A stretch of DNA of 45,548 bases from Priapulus caudatus (lineage: Eukaryota; Priapulida; Priapulimorpha; Priapulimorphida; Priapulidae): the NCBI RefSeq assembly GCF_000485595.1, contig NW_014577157.1, forward strand, positions 83,235 to 128,782, in the 5' to 3' direction. How positions within the stretch are numbered: the first letter of the stretch is position 1; each line of letters starts with the position of its first letter. Below, one piece after another: positions 1 through 9,705 of the stretch. The translations under genes were made by a program, and so were the position numbers. The notes under the pieces are model-generated. The model saw nothing but the letters and a program-made list of their open reading frames with translations, did no database searches and was not told the origin of the DNA.

Positions 1-800
1 GCGACGCGTAGATATTAGACGGGATCAATAAAACTATTAAAAGGTCCGCTGCATATACGAATGCAGGGGAATCATTTGTACATTAGTAACACACAATAAA
101 AGCTATATCCCCGTATCGTTAACCGCATCTCACCGTGTTCTGTTCATCTGGTACTACCTGTTATCTGCTACGTGCTCATCGCCGTCCTGCCTTTATACAC
201 CGACAGGAGCGGACACTGAATCCTACTACTGGACACGCGTTGTGAACTAACGTCTGTCGAACCGAAGTCGTCTACCCTAGAGGCACTACACTAGCATTTT
301 AGGGACAGCTGAATGATTTCAGTAATGGGATAGTACAGCTTAAAATTGGTGGCAGCATGGATTTTTCTAGGCTTTTATAAGCAACTGCACTCCCTGCACG
401 TATTGCCGTAACAATACTACCCGTCATATGTTACTAAACATAGTGCTCATTGGTACTCGGAAGGGGGCAGCACGGTCCAGCATGAGGACTGGGGGTTCGT
501 GGCAAGGCGGGAACCATGACTAGCCTGCGGTGTGGATGAGTAGAACGTGAACAATAAATGGCTGTTTAAATTGGACTTCCGTCTTATATATTATGACAAT
601 ATATTGTTACACATCTCACCCCTAATTAGTAATTATTCCATATTGGAATCTGGACTATAAATATAAAATATCAACAAGGCTATCCAGAAAATGAGTCTAT
701 GTTAATGTTAATAAGGTCTAGGGGGCTTTCTCATCTGAGAGAACCAGTCATGGGAATGTATGTACATGTGTATCACTTGACTGACATTTGATCACGGTAC
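1..800. other. Gene-poor left edge, possible LTR remnant
   Basis: No convincing coding exon on either strand. There is an AATAAA at about 98-103. TTGGTGGCAGC at about 347-357 resembles the primer-binding sequences that follow some Ty3/gypsy 5' LTRs. I found no matching LTR copy or duplicated target site, so this is only a weak suggestion. The rest is AT-rich spacer and may include introns of the minus-strand gene ending near 801. Confidence 0.25.
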
Positions 801-1967
801 CTGATATGAAGTGTTTACAGCATAATCTTGCATGCGTGGTTGGTGACCAATTCTCCCGACGCACAGCAGTTATCCAGCTGTTTCGACGTTCTCTATCCGT
901 GGGAAACCGGTAGAATGCTATACCGGAAAATATTGCTGCTATATTAATATTAACATTAATTAATAACGTTAAAAAAACATAGATAAAATTTTACTAAGAA
1001 GGGAAGAATTTTACTATTATGATGGGTTATTTTATGTTTGCTCACCTTTTTCAGTTAAATAATGGCAAAGAGTGTCGCGTGCAGCTACATGGGAGCATAT
1101 ATGTCTCTCCAAGCCCTGCCATGCAGTTAGAGTGGCCGCATACAACACCTCCATCGTTCTCACAAATCACCCACACTTGCAACGGTTCCCTCAAAAGCCT
1201 TTGGGAATGCAGCACCTAAGAGAATAAAATGCATCAAGGGAATAAACTGCAGCAGCATATCTTTGTAATAGCTGGTAAAAATGAAAAAAAGAAAGAAAAT
1301 GATTACTCACGCACTATGTGGCATGCCTATATGCTACTACAGTAAATTATTAAAGTAAGTATAATACTAAAATAGTAGAATTTTATTTTGTTATTAGATC
1401 AATATGGTCTCGTAGCCAGAGTCTACGTTTATGTGCAAGTTAGCCTACTGTCATACTGGTGAATGATGTTTGACAATTAAGTACAACATAGTTATAGTAT
1501 CACGCTGCTCTCACTCCAAGGAAAAGTGCTCTGTTCTGTACTGTTACACCGACTTACACGTACGGCTTGCTGCTCAATGCACTCAACAGTCTGGGAGGAA
1601 CAAAGTAAAGTAAGTTATCAGTGACAGTGATTTCAATGGTCCTACATATGTACATGCAAAGCAACTCACCTTTGACAGAATGACAAACTTGCTTCCCTTT
1701 AAAGAAACCGGGAGCTCTCCGACCCAACCGGAGATGAAATAATTGTAAGCATCCAAGCTTTTGCCTAGTAATAAATGTCTGGGTATATACTCTACATCAG
1801 GAAGCTCTTTGCTCTCACAATCCAGGACAGATTTAAACTCTATGACCTACATATGGCATAAGGATCAGCACCCACGCAATCAATCTTCTCTACATACCGC
1901 TGTTTAGCCACAGAACCTAGTTTGTTTGCATAAGGGGAGAGTATTCTTGATATATCATGCAGCAATC
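801..1967 (-). pseudogene. THAP and SWIM zinc-finger gene, three exons, frameshifted
   Basis: Three minus-strand blocks have good splice borders. Exon A, 1967-1670 (acceptor CATAG, donor GTGAGT), reads LPDVEYIPRH and SLDAYNYFISGW, the segment that precedes the SWIM finger in a multicopy metazoan family that often ends in a YqaJ-like nuclease. Exon B, 1215-1046 (acceptor CTTAG, donor GTGAGC), reads HSQRLLREPLQVWVI, then GHSNCMAGLGE and, one frame over, CSHVAA, the zinc-binding core of a SWIM finger. Exon C, about 917-801, reads FYRFPTDRERRNSWITAVRR, NWSPTTHARLC and CKHF, a THAP DNA-binding domain lacking its first CxxC. Breaks: a frameshift near 1848 in exon A and one near 1098 in exon B. No YqaJ domain is visible below 800; it may lie beyond the window. 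The SWIM call is strong. That all three exons form one gene is inferred from order and strand. Confidence 0.68.
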
Positions 1968-2107
1968 CTATGGTGATCAAGCTGTAGACTGGCTCTGGAC
2001 GTGGACCTGTCTCTGGGCGGAGTGACGGTGCCGACCGGGTACCAGTCTAAGCCAACTGAGCAGAATGAGATGATGGGTATATGTTTCCATGAACCTGAAT
2101 GATCGCG

Positions 2108-2136
2108 TGACGTCAGTGTACGTCAGTGTGACGTCA
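2108..2136. promoter_or_regulatory. Tandem CRE/bZIP-like sites
   Basis: TGACGTCA occurs at 2108-2115 and 2129-2136, with a near match (TACGTCA) between them at 2119-2125, about one helical turn apart. Closely spaced CRE palindromes usually bind CREB/ATF-type factors. Function is inferred. Confidence 0.4.
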
Positions 2137-2742
2137 GACCACCACCGTCCGTCCCATAGAAATAATATAGATAACCATATTATTATATTATCTATATACG
2201 GATTGTACATGCAACTTTTCTAACCGCTAGACATATACGTCTGCTCATGGTCGGCGCCGAATGAAGATTTGTCGAAAAAACCCGAAGATGACGACTTCAA
2301 ACCGAAAATCTCCGAAGATGAGTCTCAATGAAAAATAAAATAATGAAAAATGAAAAAAAGCCTCATCACTTTTTTTAATTCCTTGACCGGTAAACCGGAT
2401 TTTTCATTCTCAAGGCCTAAAGTACAACATAAATTATATCGTATTAGAAACAAAATTTCCCACTTGCAACGTCTGTTTTTATTTAGTAAAAGTTGACGTT
2501 GTAGGGTCAGTCTATGTGCCGTACATGATATCAGCTAGCACTTATAGTCTGTTCCACGGACTCATGCAAGGCAAAGAGTCCGTCACCCACTATTCTATTG
2601 CTTGTTCTGATTGGATTCTTAGATAGCTTTACCATTGGCTTTATGTACGTTTTCATACACAAAATGGTGGTCCATTACAGACTCTTTGGGGCGCTAAGCG
2701 AAGTGACGTCACATGGGTCTATGGAGTTTGTATTTTTAGGTA

Positions 2743-2803
2743 CACGGCTGCCGTGTATATATAGAAATTATAATTGTTAATCGTTATATACACGGCAGCC
2801 GTG
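2743..2803. repeat. Perfect 19-bp inverted repeat
   Basis: Arms 2743-2761 and 2785-2803 are exact reverse complements with a 23-bp AT-rich loop. Each arm itself contains the near-palindrome CACGGCTGCCGTG. It could be a short foldback element or the paired ends of one. No target-site duplication is evident. Confidence 0.7.
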
Positions 2804-3162
2804 AAATAATTAATTTTAGGCGATCTTTCCGGAAATGCGTACTGTCTGTGAATTGATGCGGAACCTTTAGTATGGAAATCTACTGCAAGCTGGGAACTTC
2901 CCGGATAAATTTAAATCATCAATTTAAATCTTGCTGCTTCATAAAAGGCATACTTTAGTAAATTACTAGTAACAACATGATCCATAAATTTGCAGTATTA
3001 TGGTGTCTTTGATTTGAATAGTCTGCAGATGCTTACATCCTGTCATTAAGTCTAGTACCAAAGTATCAAAATTATTATTAAAAATTATAATTTACTAAAT
3101 GATTGCATTGTATTTCTTTCCAAATAGACTATCACTGGACTTGTAATTATCTCTTGGTAGTC

Positions 3163-5112
3163 ATGTCGTATCTGAAGAGATGGAGGAAACGTCATGCTGA
3201 GGTGAATGCCCTTGCCGAACGTAGCAGTAGTGATGACGAACATGTAGGCATCTGTGCCCATGCTGAAGAGAGTGATGACTCCTCACATTCAGATGCTTAT
3301 TCATTGGCCAGTAGTGCTCAAACACATGAAGAAGATGTGGCTCATGGAGATACCAGTGATGAGGAATTTAATTTCTCAGACAATGTGATCTCAAGTTCTG
3401 GATCTGAAGGGGTGTCTGATGAGGATAATGTACTTGAAAGTGACGATGAACGAAATATTGGGGGTGAACTGGTAGACTGGTACACTAACAATGCCTGTTC
3501 TAGAAAAGGCTTAAACGACATGATTGCCATCCTGAGACGACATGGCCATCGTCTGCCGAAAGATGCTCGTACCCTCTTACATACACCACGCAATGTTCTA
3601 TCGGCTGAGAAATGTGGTGGCCAGTATATTTATTTTGGCCTGGAATCTGGCATACTGAGAGATATGGCACAGAACAACTATGAGCCACAGAATAACCTTA
3701 TAAAATTTAACATCAATATTGATGGACTGCCACTCTTCAAATCAAGCAAGGTAGAATTCTGGCCAATATTATGCAGTTTTCACCAGTTTGAACCATTTAT
3801 TGTGGCCTTGTTCTGTGGGTCGAGTAAGCCAGTTCCCGTGGCAGATTTCCTTGAGGACTTTATCGCAGATGCAGGTAACCTCAAAGCTAATGGGATAACA
3901 TATCATGATACAGTGTATCAAGTGAACATCAGTACATTTATCTGTGATGCTCCAGCGAGAGCATTCGTGAAATGCATAACGGGCCACAATGGTTATTATG
4001 GTTGTGAGAGGTGTATTATTCCAGGTACTTGGAATGGCAGGGTGGTGTTTTATTCAGAGGATGAATTTGCTCTACGTACCCAGGCCAAATTTGACAATCA
4101 AGAGTATGACAGACATCAGGTTGCTAGATCACCACTCATTGACATAAATATTAACTGTATCCAACAATTTTCATTGGACTATATGCACCTTGTCTGTCTC
4201 GGTGTAATGAAACGTATGTTAGGTTTTCTCACCCGAGTACCAAATAATGGTCGACTCTCTGTCCGTCAAAAAACTGAGATATCAAGGAAACTTGAAGGTC
4301 TCAGAGGATTGATGCCAAGTGAATTTGCCCGACAGCCTCGCTCATTATCAGAACTGGACAGATGGAAAGCCACTGAATTGAGACAATTTCTTCTCTACAC
4401 TGGGCCGATTGTCTTACGTAGCGTGGTGTCTACTGCCGTTTATGAGCACTTCCTCTCACTGTCTGTTGGAGTGTCCATATTGCTCGATGCGAATCGTGAA
4501 AAAAGAGAAGCCTATTTGGACTACGCACAACAACTGATTAACTATTTTGTTAGAAAATCCAAGGATATCTATGGAGCTACATTCACGGTTTACAATGTTC
4601 ATAGTCTTATGCATCTGCATGAAGATGTCCGTTATTTCCAGTGTTCTTTAAATGATATTTCTGCGTTCCCGTTTGAAAACCACTTACGACGGATAAAAAA
4701 ATTTGTGAAAAAAGCACAAAATCCTGTTGCACAGGTTACCAAACGTCTCGGTGAAATTGAACAGTCACAGGTCAGGCACAAAGTGGACAAACGAACAATA
4801 TCCTACATCTCGACAAGAAGAAAGGACCGATGCTTCTTGTTAAAAAATGAAGATTTTGCCTTCCTACGTGACAAGAGGCCGAACGGGGATCTGGTGTGTG
4901 ATGTAATCAGCCAACATTGGATGTCAAACTTTTTTACCTCCCCATGTGATTCCAAGCTCATCAATGTGGCATATGTTGGTGATGATGTGCTTAGAGATCG
5001 AAGCCGCAGGAAGTTATTGAAAACAACCGATTTAAATCGCAAAGTTGTATGCCTCCCTCATGGAGAAGGTTGTGTCCTTTTACCTCTCCTACATGGAGTG
5101 GAACGCATTTAA
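3163..5112 (+). CDS. CACTA (En/Spm)-like transposase, uninterrupted
   Basis: 649 codons without a stop, starting at the first true ATG (3163). The upstream in-frame extension begins at a TTG and is not needed. The N-terminus is basic (SYLKRWRKRHAEV), followed by about 100 Ser/Asp/Glu-rich residues. The core has NINIDGLPLFKSS, FICDAPARAFVKC and GHNGYYGCERC, then LDYMHLVCLGVMKRML, the signature of Tnp2/CACTA-like transposases common in invertebrates. The C-terminal half (LRQFLLYTGPIVL, NVHSLMHLHEDV, SAFPFENHLRRIKK) resembles DUF4218. Such enzymes cut and paste DNA in the nucleus. Length and openness are normal for the family, so it could be recently active or domesticated. I did not find CACTA terminal repeats. 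An intact reading frame this long is unusual here. Confidence 0.85.
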   Translation: MSYLKRWRKRHAEVNALAERSSSDDEHVGICAHAEESDDSSHSDAYSLASSAQTHEEDVAHGDTSDEEFNFSDNVISSSGSEGVSDEDNVLESDDERNIGGELVDWYTNNACSRKGLNDMIAILRRHGHRLPKDARTLLHTPRNVLSAEKCGGQYIYFGLESGILRDMAQNNYEPQNNLIKFNINIDGLPLFKSSKVEFWPILCSFHQFEPFIVALFCGSSKPVPVADFLEDFIADAGNLKANGITYHDTVYQVNISTFICDAPARAFVKCITGHNGYYGCERCIIPGTWNGRVVFYSEDEFALRTQAKFDNQEYDRHQVARSPLIDININCIQQFSLDYMHLVCLGVMKRMLGFLTRVPNNGRLSVRQKTEISRKLEGLRGLMPSEFARQPRSLSELDRWKATELRQFLLYTGPIVLRSVVSTAVYEHFLSLSVGVSILLDANREKREAYLDYAQQLINYFVRKSKDIYGATFTVYNVHSLMHLHEDVRYFQCSLNDISAFPFENHLRRIKKFVKKAQNPVAQVTKRLGEIEQSQVRHKVDKRTISYISTRRKDRCFLLKNEDFAFLRDKRPNGDLVCDVISQHWMSNFFTSPCDSKLINVAYVGDDVLRDRSRRKLLKTTDLNRKVVCLPHGEGCVLLPLLHGVERI

Positions 5113-5498
5113 CTCAATATGTGAGTGAAACAATTATAGGAATACACTGCTCTGATTGATCGGTTTGCATGTTGCATATAAATAAAATACCGTCAGATAC
5201 ATCATACTGTAAAACCCTAAATGTTCACTTACCTTTTATTTCGCGAAGAACAAAAATGTGCGAAAGTAATATTTAGGAAGGACGGGTATATCATGCATTT
5301 ATATAAATGTGTAGACTTATGTATTTGTATAGAGTATGCAGGTAAACTATGTTGGCATACGGGTTTGAAATTATGGTTATTTTTATATATCATTTCAACG
5401 GGAGCGTTACGACGTTTGAGTTTCCTGCCTCTGGAGCGATCCAAATATAATTTACACAAAACAACCAAACCTTATCCGAAAAGACACCATCAAATACA
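5113..5498. other. Spacer with dispersed repeat B
   Basis: No gene. Positions 5174-5269 are a 96-bp exact copy of 9155-9250. The remainder is AT-rich spacer. Confidence 0.6.
5174..5269 (+). repeat. Dispersed repeat B, copy 1
   Basis: I found no mismatch against 9155-9250 over 96 bp. It contains the palindromic core TTTCGCGAA. At 9.1 kb the same unit directly follows repeat A; here it stands alone. Confidence 0.85.
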
Positions 5499-5650
5499 TG
5501 CAAGACCTTACAGATGATACGTGTCGCGAACGTTTCCATATATCACGAAACAGCATTTTAATGCTAACAGAAATGTTCGCTGAACGAATAGAACTTGAGA
5601 CCAAGCGCCACTGCGCTTTGGCACCGAAACTGCAGGCGAGTTTCTTCTAT
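5499..5650 (+). pseudogene. Harbinger transposase N-terminal fragment
   Basis: DTCRERFHISRNSILMLTEM, followed by ELETKRHCALAPKLQ, matches the pattern in front of the DDE domain of PIF/Harbinger transposases: an RxxFRxSR-like start, a helix, then an APxxQ-type turn. The match ends at about 5640, shortly before the MITE at 5716. The middle of the same type of protein reappears at 7536-7665, so the two may be parts of one shattered element. No catalytic residue lies in this piece. Confidence 0.5.
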
Positions 5651-5715
5651 TATCGTTTCTTTTTATATTACTTGAATTTATTGTTGTCGTAAGAATGTCA
5701 AGTTTTGTACTATTA

Positions 5716-5857
5716 TGCCCGGCGCACACGTGAGTTGTTTTACTCAAGTAAAATGACGCATGAGTCAAATTACTCGACGAAAATCCGCCGCACACGTGAG
5801 TAAAATGACTCATGCGTCATTTTACTTGAGTAAAATAACTCACGTGTGCGCCGAGCT
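5716..5857. mobile_element. 142-bp foldback MITE, Harbinger-like
   Basis: Arms 5721-5767 and 5806-5852 are reverse complements over 47 bp with one mismatch. The outer ends (GCCCGGCGCACAC and GCTCGGCGCACAC after reverse complement) extend the match with one more difference. TTA flanks both sides (5713-5715 and 5858-5860), the 3-bp target duplication expected of PIF/Harbinger elements. The element has no coding capacity. It holds three CACGTG motifs and several TGAGTCA/TGACTCA and TGACGCA motifs arranged symmetrically. Confidence 0.7.
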
Positions 5858-6319
5858 TTAGCTACAAGTTACCTTCTCACTTCACAGTTACTGTGCTGGA
5901 TCCGACAGGTTCTATAGCGGATGATATATTTTGGCACTCTGAAACATGATAGATCGCGTTTGCAGGTTATTGATAGGTGCTGCCACCTTTGCAATGTGTT
6001 ATGCGGAACTATAGTGCAGGAAGTTACTGCTCTTTTGTTGTCAAGAGTGCCTCCGGTGCGCGCATTTTCGTGTTCAGAACACGGTCGTATTGTTTGACAA
6101 GTTTGCCTATTTTCCCGGACGCAAATGGCCCACACGTTTTTTTACTGTATTGCCACGACAACAACAGACTTTTCTTAAACTCTTTTATTGTTCCGTGATG
6201 ATGCAATCATACATATTGTTGATGAAGCCTTGAAAAAACGTCTACTCGCCAGTCGCCACATGTCCGACTAGGGGTGTAGCTAGCCCCAGGGGCGAAGTCT
6301 ACCCCACCGAGACACCAAG

Positions 6320-6714
6320 GCAGTCCATGATTGACAGACGTTTACGGTCATTGACTGAAAAAGGTATGGAGATGTATGAATCCAAAATTAGTAGCAATTA
6401 CTACACTACTTGAGCAACAATGTGAGACTGACAGTGTAAGCCCCACAGGACCACTAAGTGCAATTAAAGGCAAGCTGACAACGTTGTTTGTAGAGTACAA
6501 AACACAAACTTCCCAGTTGCAGGATTACCTTAGAAGAACTAACACTCCCCAAAGTGAGAGGGAACTTGCTGCCCGAGACCAAATATATAGATCTATGGAA
6601 GGAAGAGTGTCATACGTGTTACAAGGGATTGCGGTGGGGTGGTGTAACAGTGCCCAGTTAATATGTAGAGTAGTAATTAGAAAATGTTCATTGGTAAAGT
6701 ATATAATTATGTGA
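6320..6714 (+). pseudogene. Possible retrotransposon Gag N-terminal fragment
   Basis: An 112-codon ORF starting at 6376 has a charged, helix-rich character (LSAIKGKLTTLFVEYKTQTS, then LRRTNTPQSERELAARDQIY). Just upstream and one frame over is RRLRSLTEKGMEMYESKI. A TEKG motif before a helical segment recalls BEL/Pao-type Gag N-termini, but the similarity is weak. It is followed by an LTR-like promoter block. It could also be an unrelated coiled-coil exon. Confidence 0.33.
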
Positions 6715-7535
6715 CTAGCAATGAGCCAACACCCATGATGTCAGTTTCTAACTGCGTAGACACGCATACCCGGACCTGTGTAGGACAATTCTTAGAATAC
6801 CGGATGTGCGCATTTGTAACCTAGCACACGTGAGTAGAACATGATTTGTAAAGTGTCAACTCGATCTTACACGTGTTAACTCGATCTTAGGTGAGAGCCT
6901 ACACACGTGTAAATCGCATGGTCCCGCACGTGCATAGAGTAAGATGACGTCACCTGGCTGGTTGTATATATACGACACACCTTGGAAGCGAAAAAGGGTT
7001 CTCTCTCCTTGTACGCACACATATATCGACGGTGTTGGAAAGAATGACAGACGGATTCAAAGATTGACGGACGGACTCAGAAACTGTAAGATGTATGGAC
7101 GGATGAACAGAAAGAAGCATATATTGTGTTGATACTGTTCTGGACTCTTGTACGATTGTACTGTGAGCAACAATAAATTACTATGCGTGGAAAACTCATT
7201 CATGGATTTGTGTTTAACCATTAGTATTATCTTCGCTACTACACCGCATCAGACACAGAGATAAGACTGACATCCCCTTCGAGCAGAAACGCAAACACGA
7301 AACGGGAACAACGGGTTAAGAACAATTAATAACACAACGCAAGATTCAGAAAACTACATCTGACTATACGATCACATCAACTATTAACACACCGAACTGA
7401 AACGTAATTCGACCCATTACACCAATATATGACAATAATAATAATATAATACAATATATATACAATAATAATATTAGAAAAAACAATAGAAAACCATCAC
7501 TTTTAGTTATTCATGGCAATAATTATATGTTACAG
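6715..7535. other. LTR-like promoter/polyA block and spacer
   Basis: A CRE (TGACGTCA, 6945-6952), a TATATATA box (6965-6972) and an AATAAA near 7171 follow one another in the order U3, R, U5 would show. CACGTG-type motifs crowd 6825-6935. A segment from about 6779 (TGTAGG) to 7243 (CTACTACA) has LTR-style ends, but I see no 5-bp target duplication and no primer-binding site. A solo LTR is possible. The remainder is AT-rich. Confidence 0.35.
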
Positions 7536-7665
7536 ATATCACAGCATCAATGTGATGTTGATCTGTGATCACAAAAATAAAATAATATCAGCATCAGCCC
7601 GGTTTCCTGTGCCAGCTCATGATATGGCCATTTTCGATGCAAGCGACATCCGCCTACACAATATC
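7536..7665 (+). pseudogene. Harbinger transposase core fragment
   Basis: YHSINVMLICDHKNKIISAS, then ARFPVPAHDMAIFDAS, matches the stretch after the first catalytic Asp in PIF/Harbinger nucleases (NRKGYHSINVQ...CD...ARxPGSxHDxxIF). It lacks the DGT and the later D and E motifs. A splice-like CAG precedes 7536. It may pair with the N-terminal piece at 5499-5650. Confidence 0.65.
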
Positions 7666-7754
7666 ATATTTTGTTTGGCATGCACAAAATTATTTTTCTA
7701 ATAATTCAGTCTACAACATTAGTTTAAAAAAGATCATCTTGAACAGACTTTCAG

Positions 7755-7952
7755 ATTAGTGTCCTGGTGAAGCTGGATTCCCTAATGGAGATGCAGTCTG
7801 AAATGATGGCCCTGCAGAGGAGAATGCTAGCCAGTATGGGAAGTGTGGTGGAGGACCTGGACGACATCATAGATCGCCCATGCAGTAGCATTCAGGAACT
7901 GGAAGAGCTTTCTAAACGACTGGAAGAGGACAAGGAGTACAGAAAGAAGATG
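7755..7952 (+). CDS. Orphan DUF4806-type exon
   Basis: A 66-codon phase-0 exon lies between an acceptor (TTTCAG) and a donor (ATG|GTAAGA). It has a coiled-coil-like start (VKLDSLMEMQSEMMALQRRM) and then IQELEELSKRLEEDKEYRKKM. The second half matches the first part of DUF4806, in which EEL..FE..L.D...R+.M is followed by an intron. The exon at 11527-11702 of the next gene encodes the same segment and ends at the same point. No companion exon with the IGG motif follows before 9.4 kb. DUF4806 proteins are poorly understood, so no function is assigned. It is probably a fragment of a second gene copy. Confidence 0.55.
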
Positions 7953-7961
7953 GTAAGAGAA

Positions 7962-8191
7962 GATTAACAGCATGTTTTATAAAAATCAATGATAATAGCG
8001 TCGTTATCGCCGGGATGCACGAGATCGCCAAGGAATGCCAGGAATCGCTGACATTTAACATCGGCACCCAGGAAGGCTTATTGAAACACGTCAGTCACCT
8101 GCCTTGCCAGCATACGCTGGTAGAAGGTGATGAGTTATGGGCATATATCAGCAACCTTACACCGAAATCCAATCAGTGTAATGTTACCTAA
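7962..8191 (+). other. Unrecognised open frame of about 75 codons
   Basis: An open stretch without an early ATG reads INDNSVVIAGMHEIAKECQE, then HVSHLPCQHTLVEGDELWAY, ending at TAA near 8189. Its composition is more protein-like than the flanks, but I recognise no family. It may be chance or part of a lost exon. Confidence 0.22.
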
Positions 8192-9084
8192 CTGACACGC
8201 AACTGCAATTACACAAACTTTTTTACTATACAATTCGAACATAATTCTTTTTAGACAGCAGAGTTTATCAGTTATAAACCAAGTTACCTCTTTTCTCTAT
8301 TGGTAATTTTATAGTTCCCTCCAAACACATGACATTGGCCCTTGAAAATGAAGAATTTACTGTACTACCTACTAGCCTCTTAAAATAGTCTAGGTCTCAA
8401 TATGCCAGCAAGAAATCCCGTCAGGCTGTGGGTGGGGCTTATCGATCTTGTCTCTGTGTATTTGCGGTAGAAGTTTTTAACTGTGATAACTTGAAACCCT
8501 CATAATTAGAAGTAACACAAACGTGACTGCCAATAGTCTCGTTGTAAACAGATAAACGTGCCGAGGTGAAGAACCAACACTTCTGAAAGGTTTTCGGGTC
8601 GAAAAAGATCGAGTGGTTACACACCCCCAGCCATGTACCAAGGAACAGCAAAGTTACATGTACACACCCGAAGCTGGCTCGTGTTCGGAAATACTATTCC
8701 TATCGAATAGACATATTAAATAAGGGTGCAAACACGAAGAAACAGCTCGCAAAGCTGCGAAAAAATGTCAGAATGTCACTACAATTTCATTATTTCAGAC
8801 TCTGTGCTAATGGCGCTACGCAATCGTGTTTGACCCATCATTTTATTGCAAAACGAGTCAATTGGCGCATTGATATTTTTCACAACAAAAATAAAGTATT
8901 GGTATTTTGCTCAGTGCAATACGATTTCTGACTCTGCCTATTTCTATATTGTGTTGCTACCGGACCTCGAAAAGAGCTGCAATTCAATGGGGAACCAGCG
9001 GAACTAATCCGCTGTGGTGCTGATGCGCAACCAAGTCTCGACCTTTGACACTGTGCTGTGAATACATGCAGACGTGCCTTATTT
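8192..9084. other. No recognisable gene
   Basis: Unique-looking spacer. Frames on both strands were read and nothing resembles a known domain. Confidence 0.5.
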
Positions 9085-9250
9085 ACAATCAGACATTCGC
9101 TATACATATATCAGTTATACTAGCTAAACATGTCAGAATATATAACCAATTTAAGCATATAAATAAAATACCGTCAGATACATCATACTGTAAAACCCTA
9201 AATGTTCACTTACCTTTTATTTCGCGAAGAACAAAAATGTGCGAAAGTAA
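9085..9250 (+). repeat. Composite repeat A+B
   Basis: Positions 9085-9153 match 12350-12418 exactly (69 bp, unit A). Positions 9155-9250 match 5174-5269 exactly (96 bp, unit B). Here A and B are joined; elsewhere each stands alone. Unit A is flanked by TTA in the 12.35-kb copy. Confidence 0.8.
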
Positions 9251-9423
9251 AAAGATGTGAAATTTGTGTTGTAGGCTTAACATTAATTACAATGATAAAA
9301 AAACGAGAAATTAAAAGGCCACTGTAATGCCCTTCTCCCCAAAATGCGAAATTAAAGTTTTATAGTATGATTATAGCCTAATATGATTGTGTACTCTTTC
9401 ACAGTTTCATTATCAACACCAGT

Positions 9424-9664
9424 ATGTGGGCCTTGGCTGTATGGCTAGAGGGGAAGAATGAAGAAGAAGGCGTTGTCCCGCTGAAATGGATAGATCAGAA
9501 GAATAAACTTCTCTTCTGGCCAGATGCCGATGAGCGAAAAGCAATGAGAGAGAAACGATCACCAACAGAGGACTGGGAAGAGTTCAAGTTGATAAAAATA
9601 AAGAAAACATCTGGTAGTGTATTCTATTCTAAATTTACATGTTGAATAATTAATAAATTGGTAT

Positions 9665-9705
<41 letters not shown>

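Larger units (their letters stand above)
1968..3162. other. Spacer between divergent genes, with CRE-like cluster
   Basis: No coding exon recognised. It holds three CRE-like sites at 2108-2136, another TGACGTCA at 2704-2711, and a perfect inverted repeat at 2743-2803. The stretch from about 2250 to 2500 is A-rich low complexity. Lying between a minus-strand gene and a plus-strand transposase, it could act as a shared promoter, but no TATA box or transcription start can be fixed. Confidence 0.5.

Noticed and set aside
1-360. Confident LTR ending before TTGGTGGCAGC
   Set aside because: No second LTR, no target duplication and no clear CA end next to the site; kept only as a weak note.
6779-7243. 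Solo LTR with defined ends
   Set aside because: TGTAG...CTACA ends and promoter order fit, but flanking 5-bp sequences differ and no primer-binding site follows.
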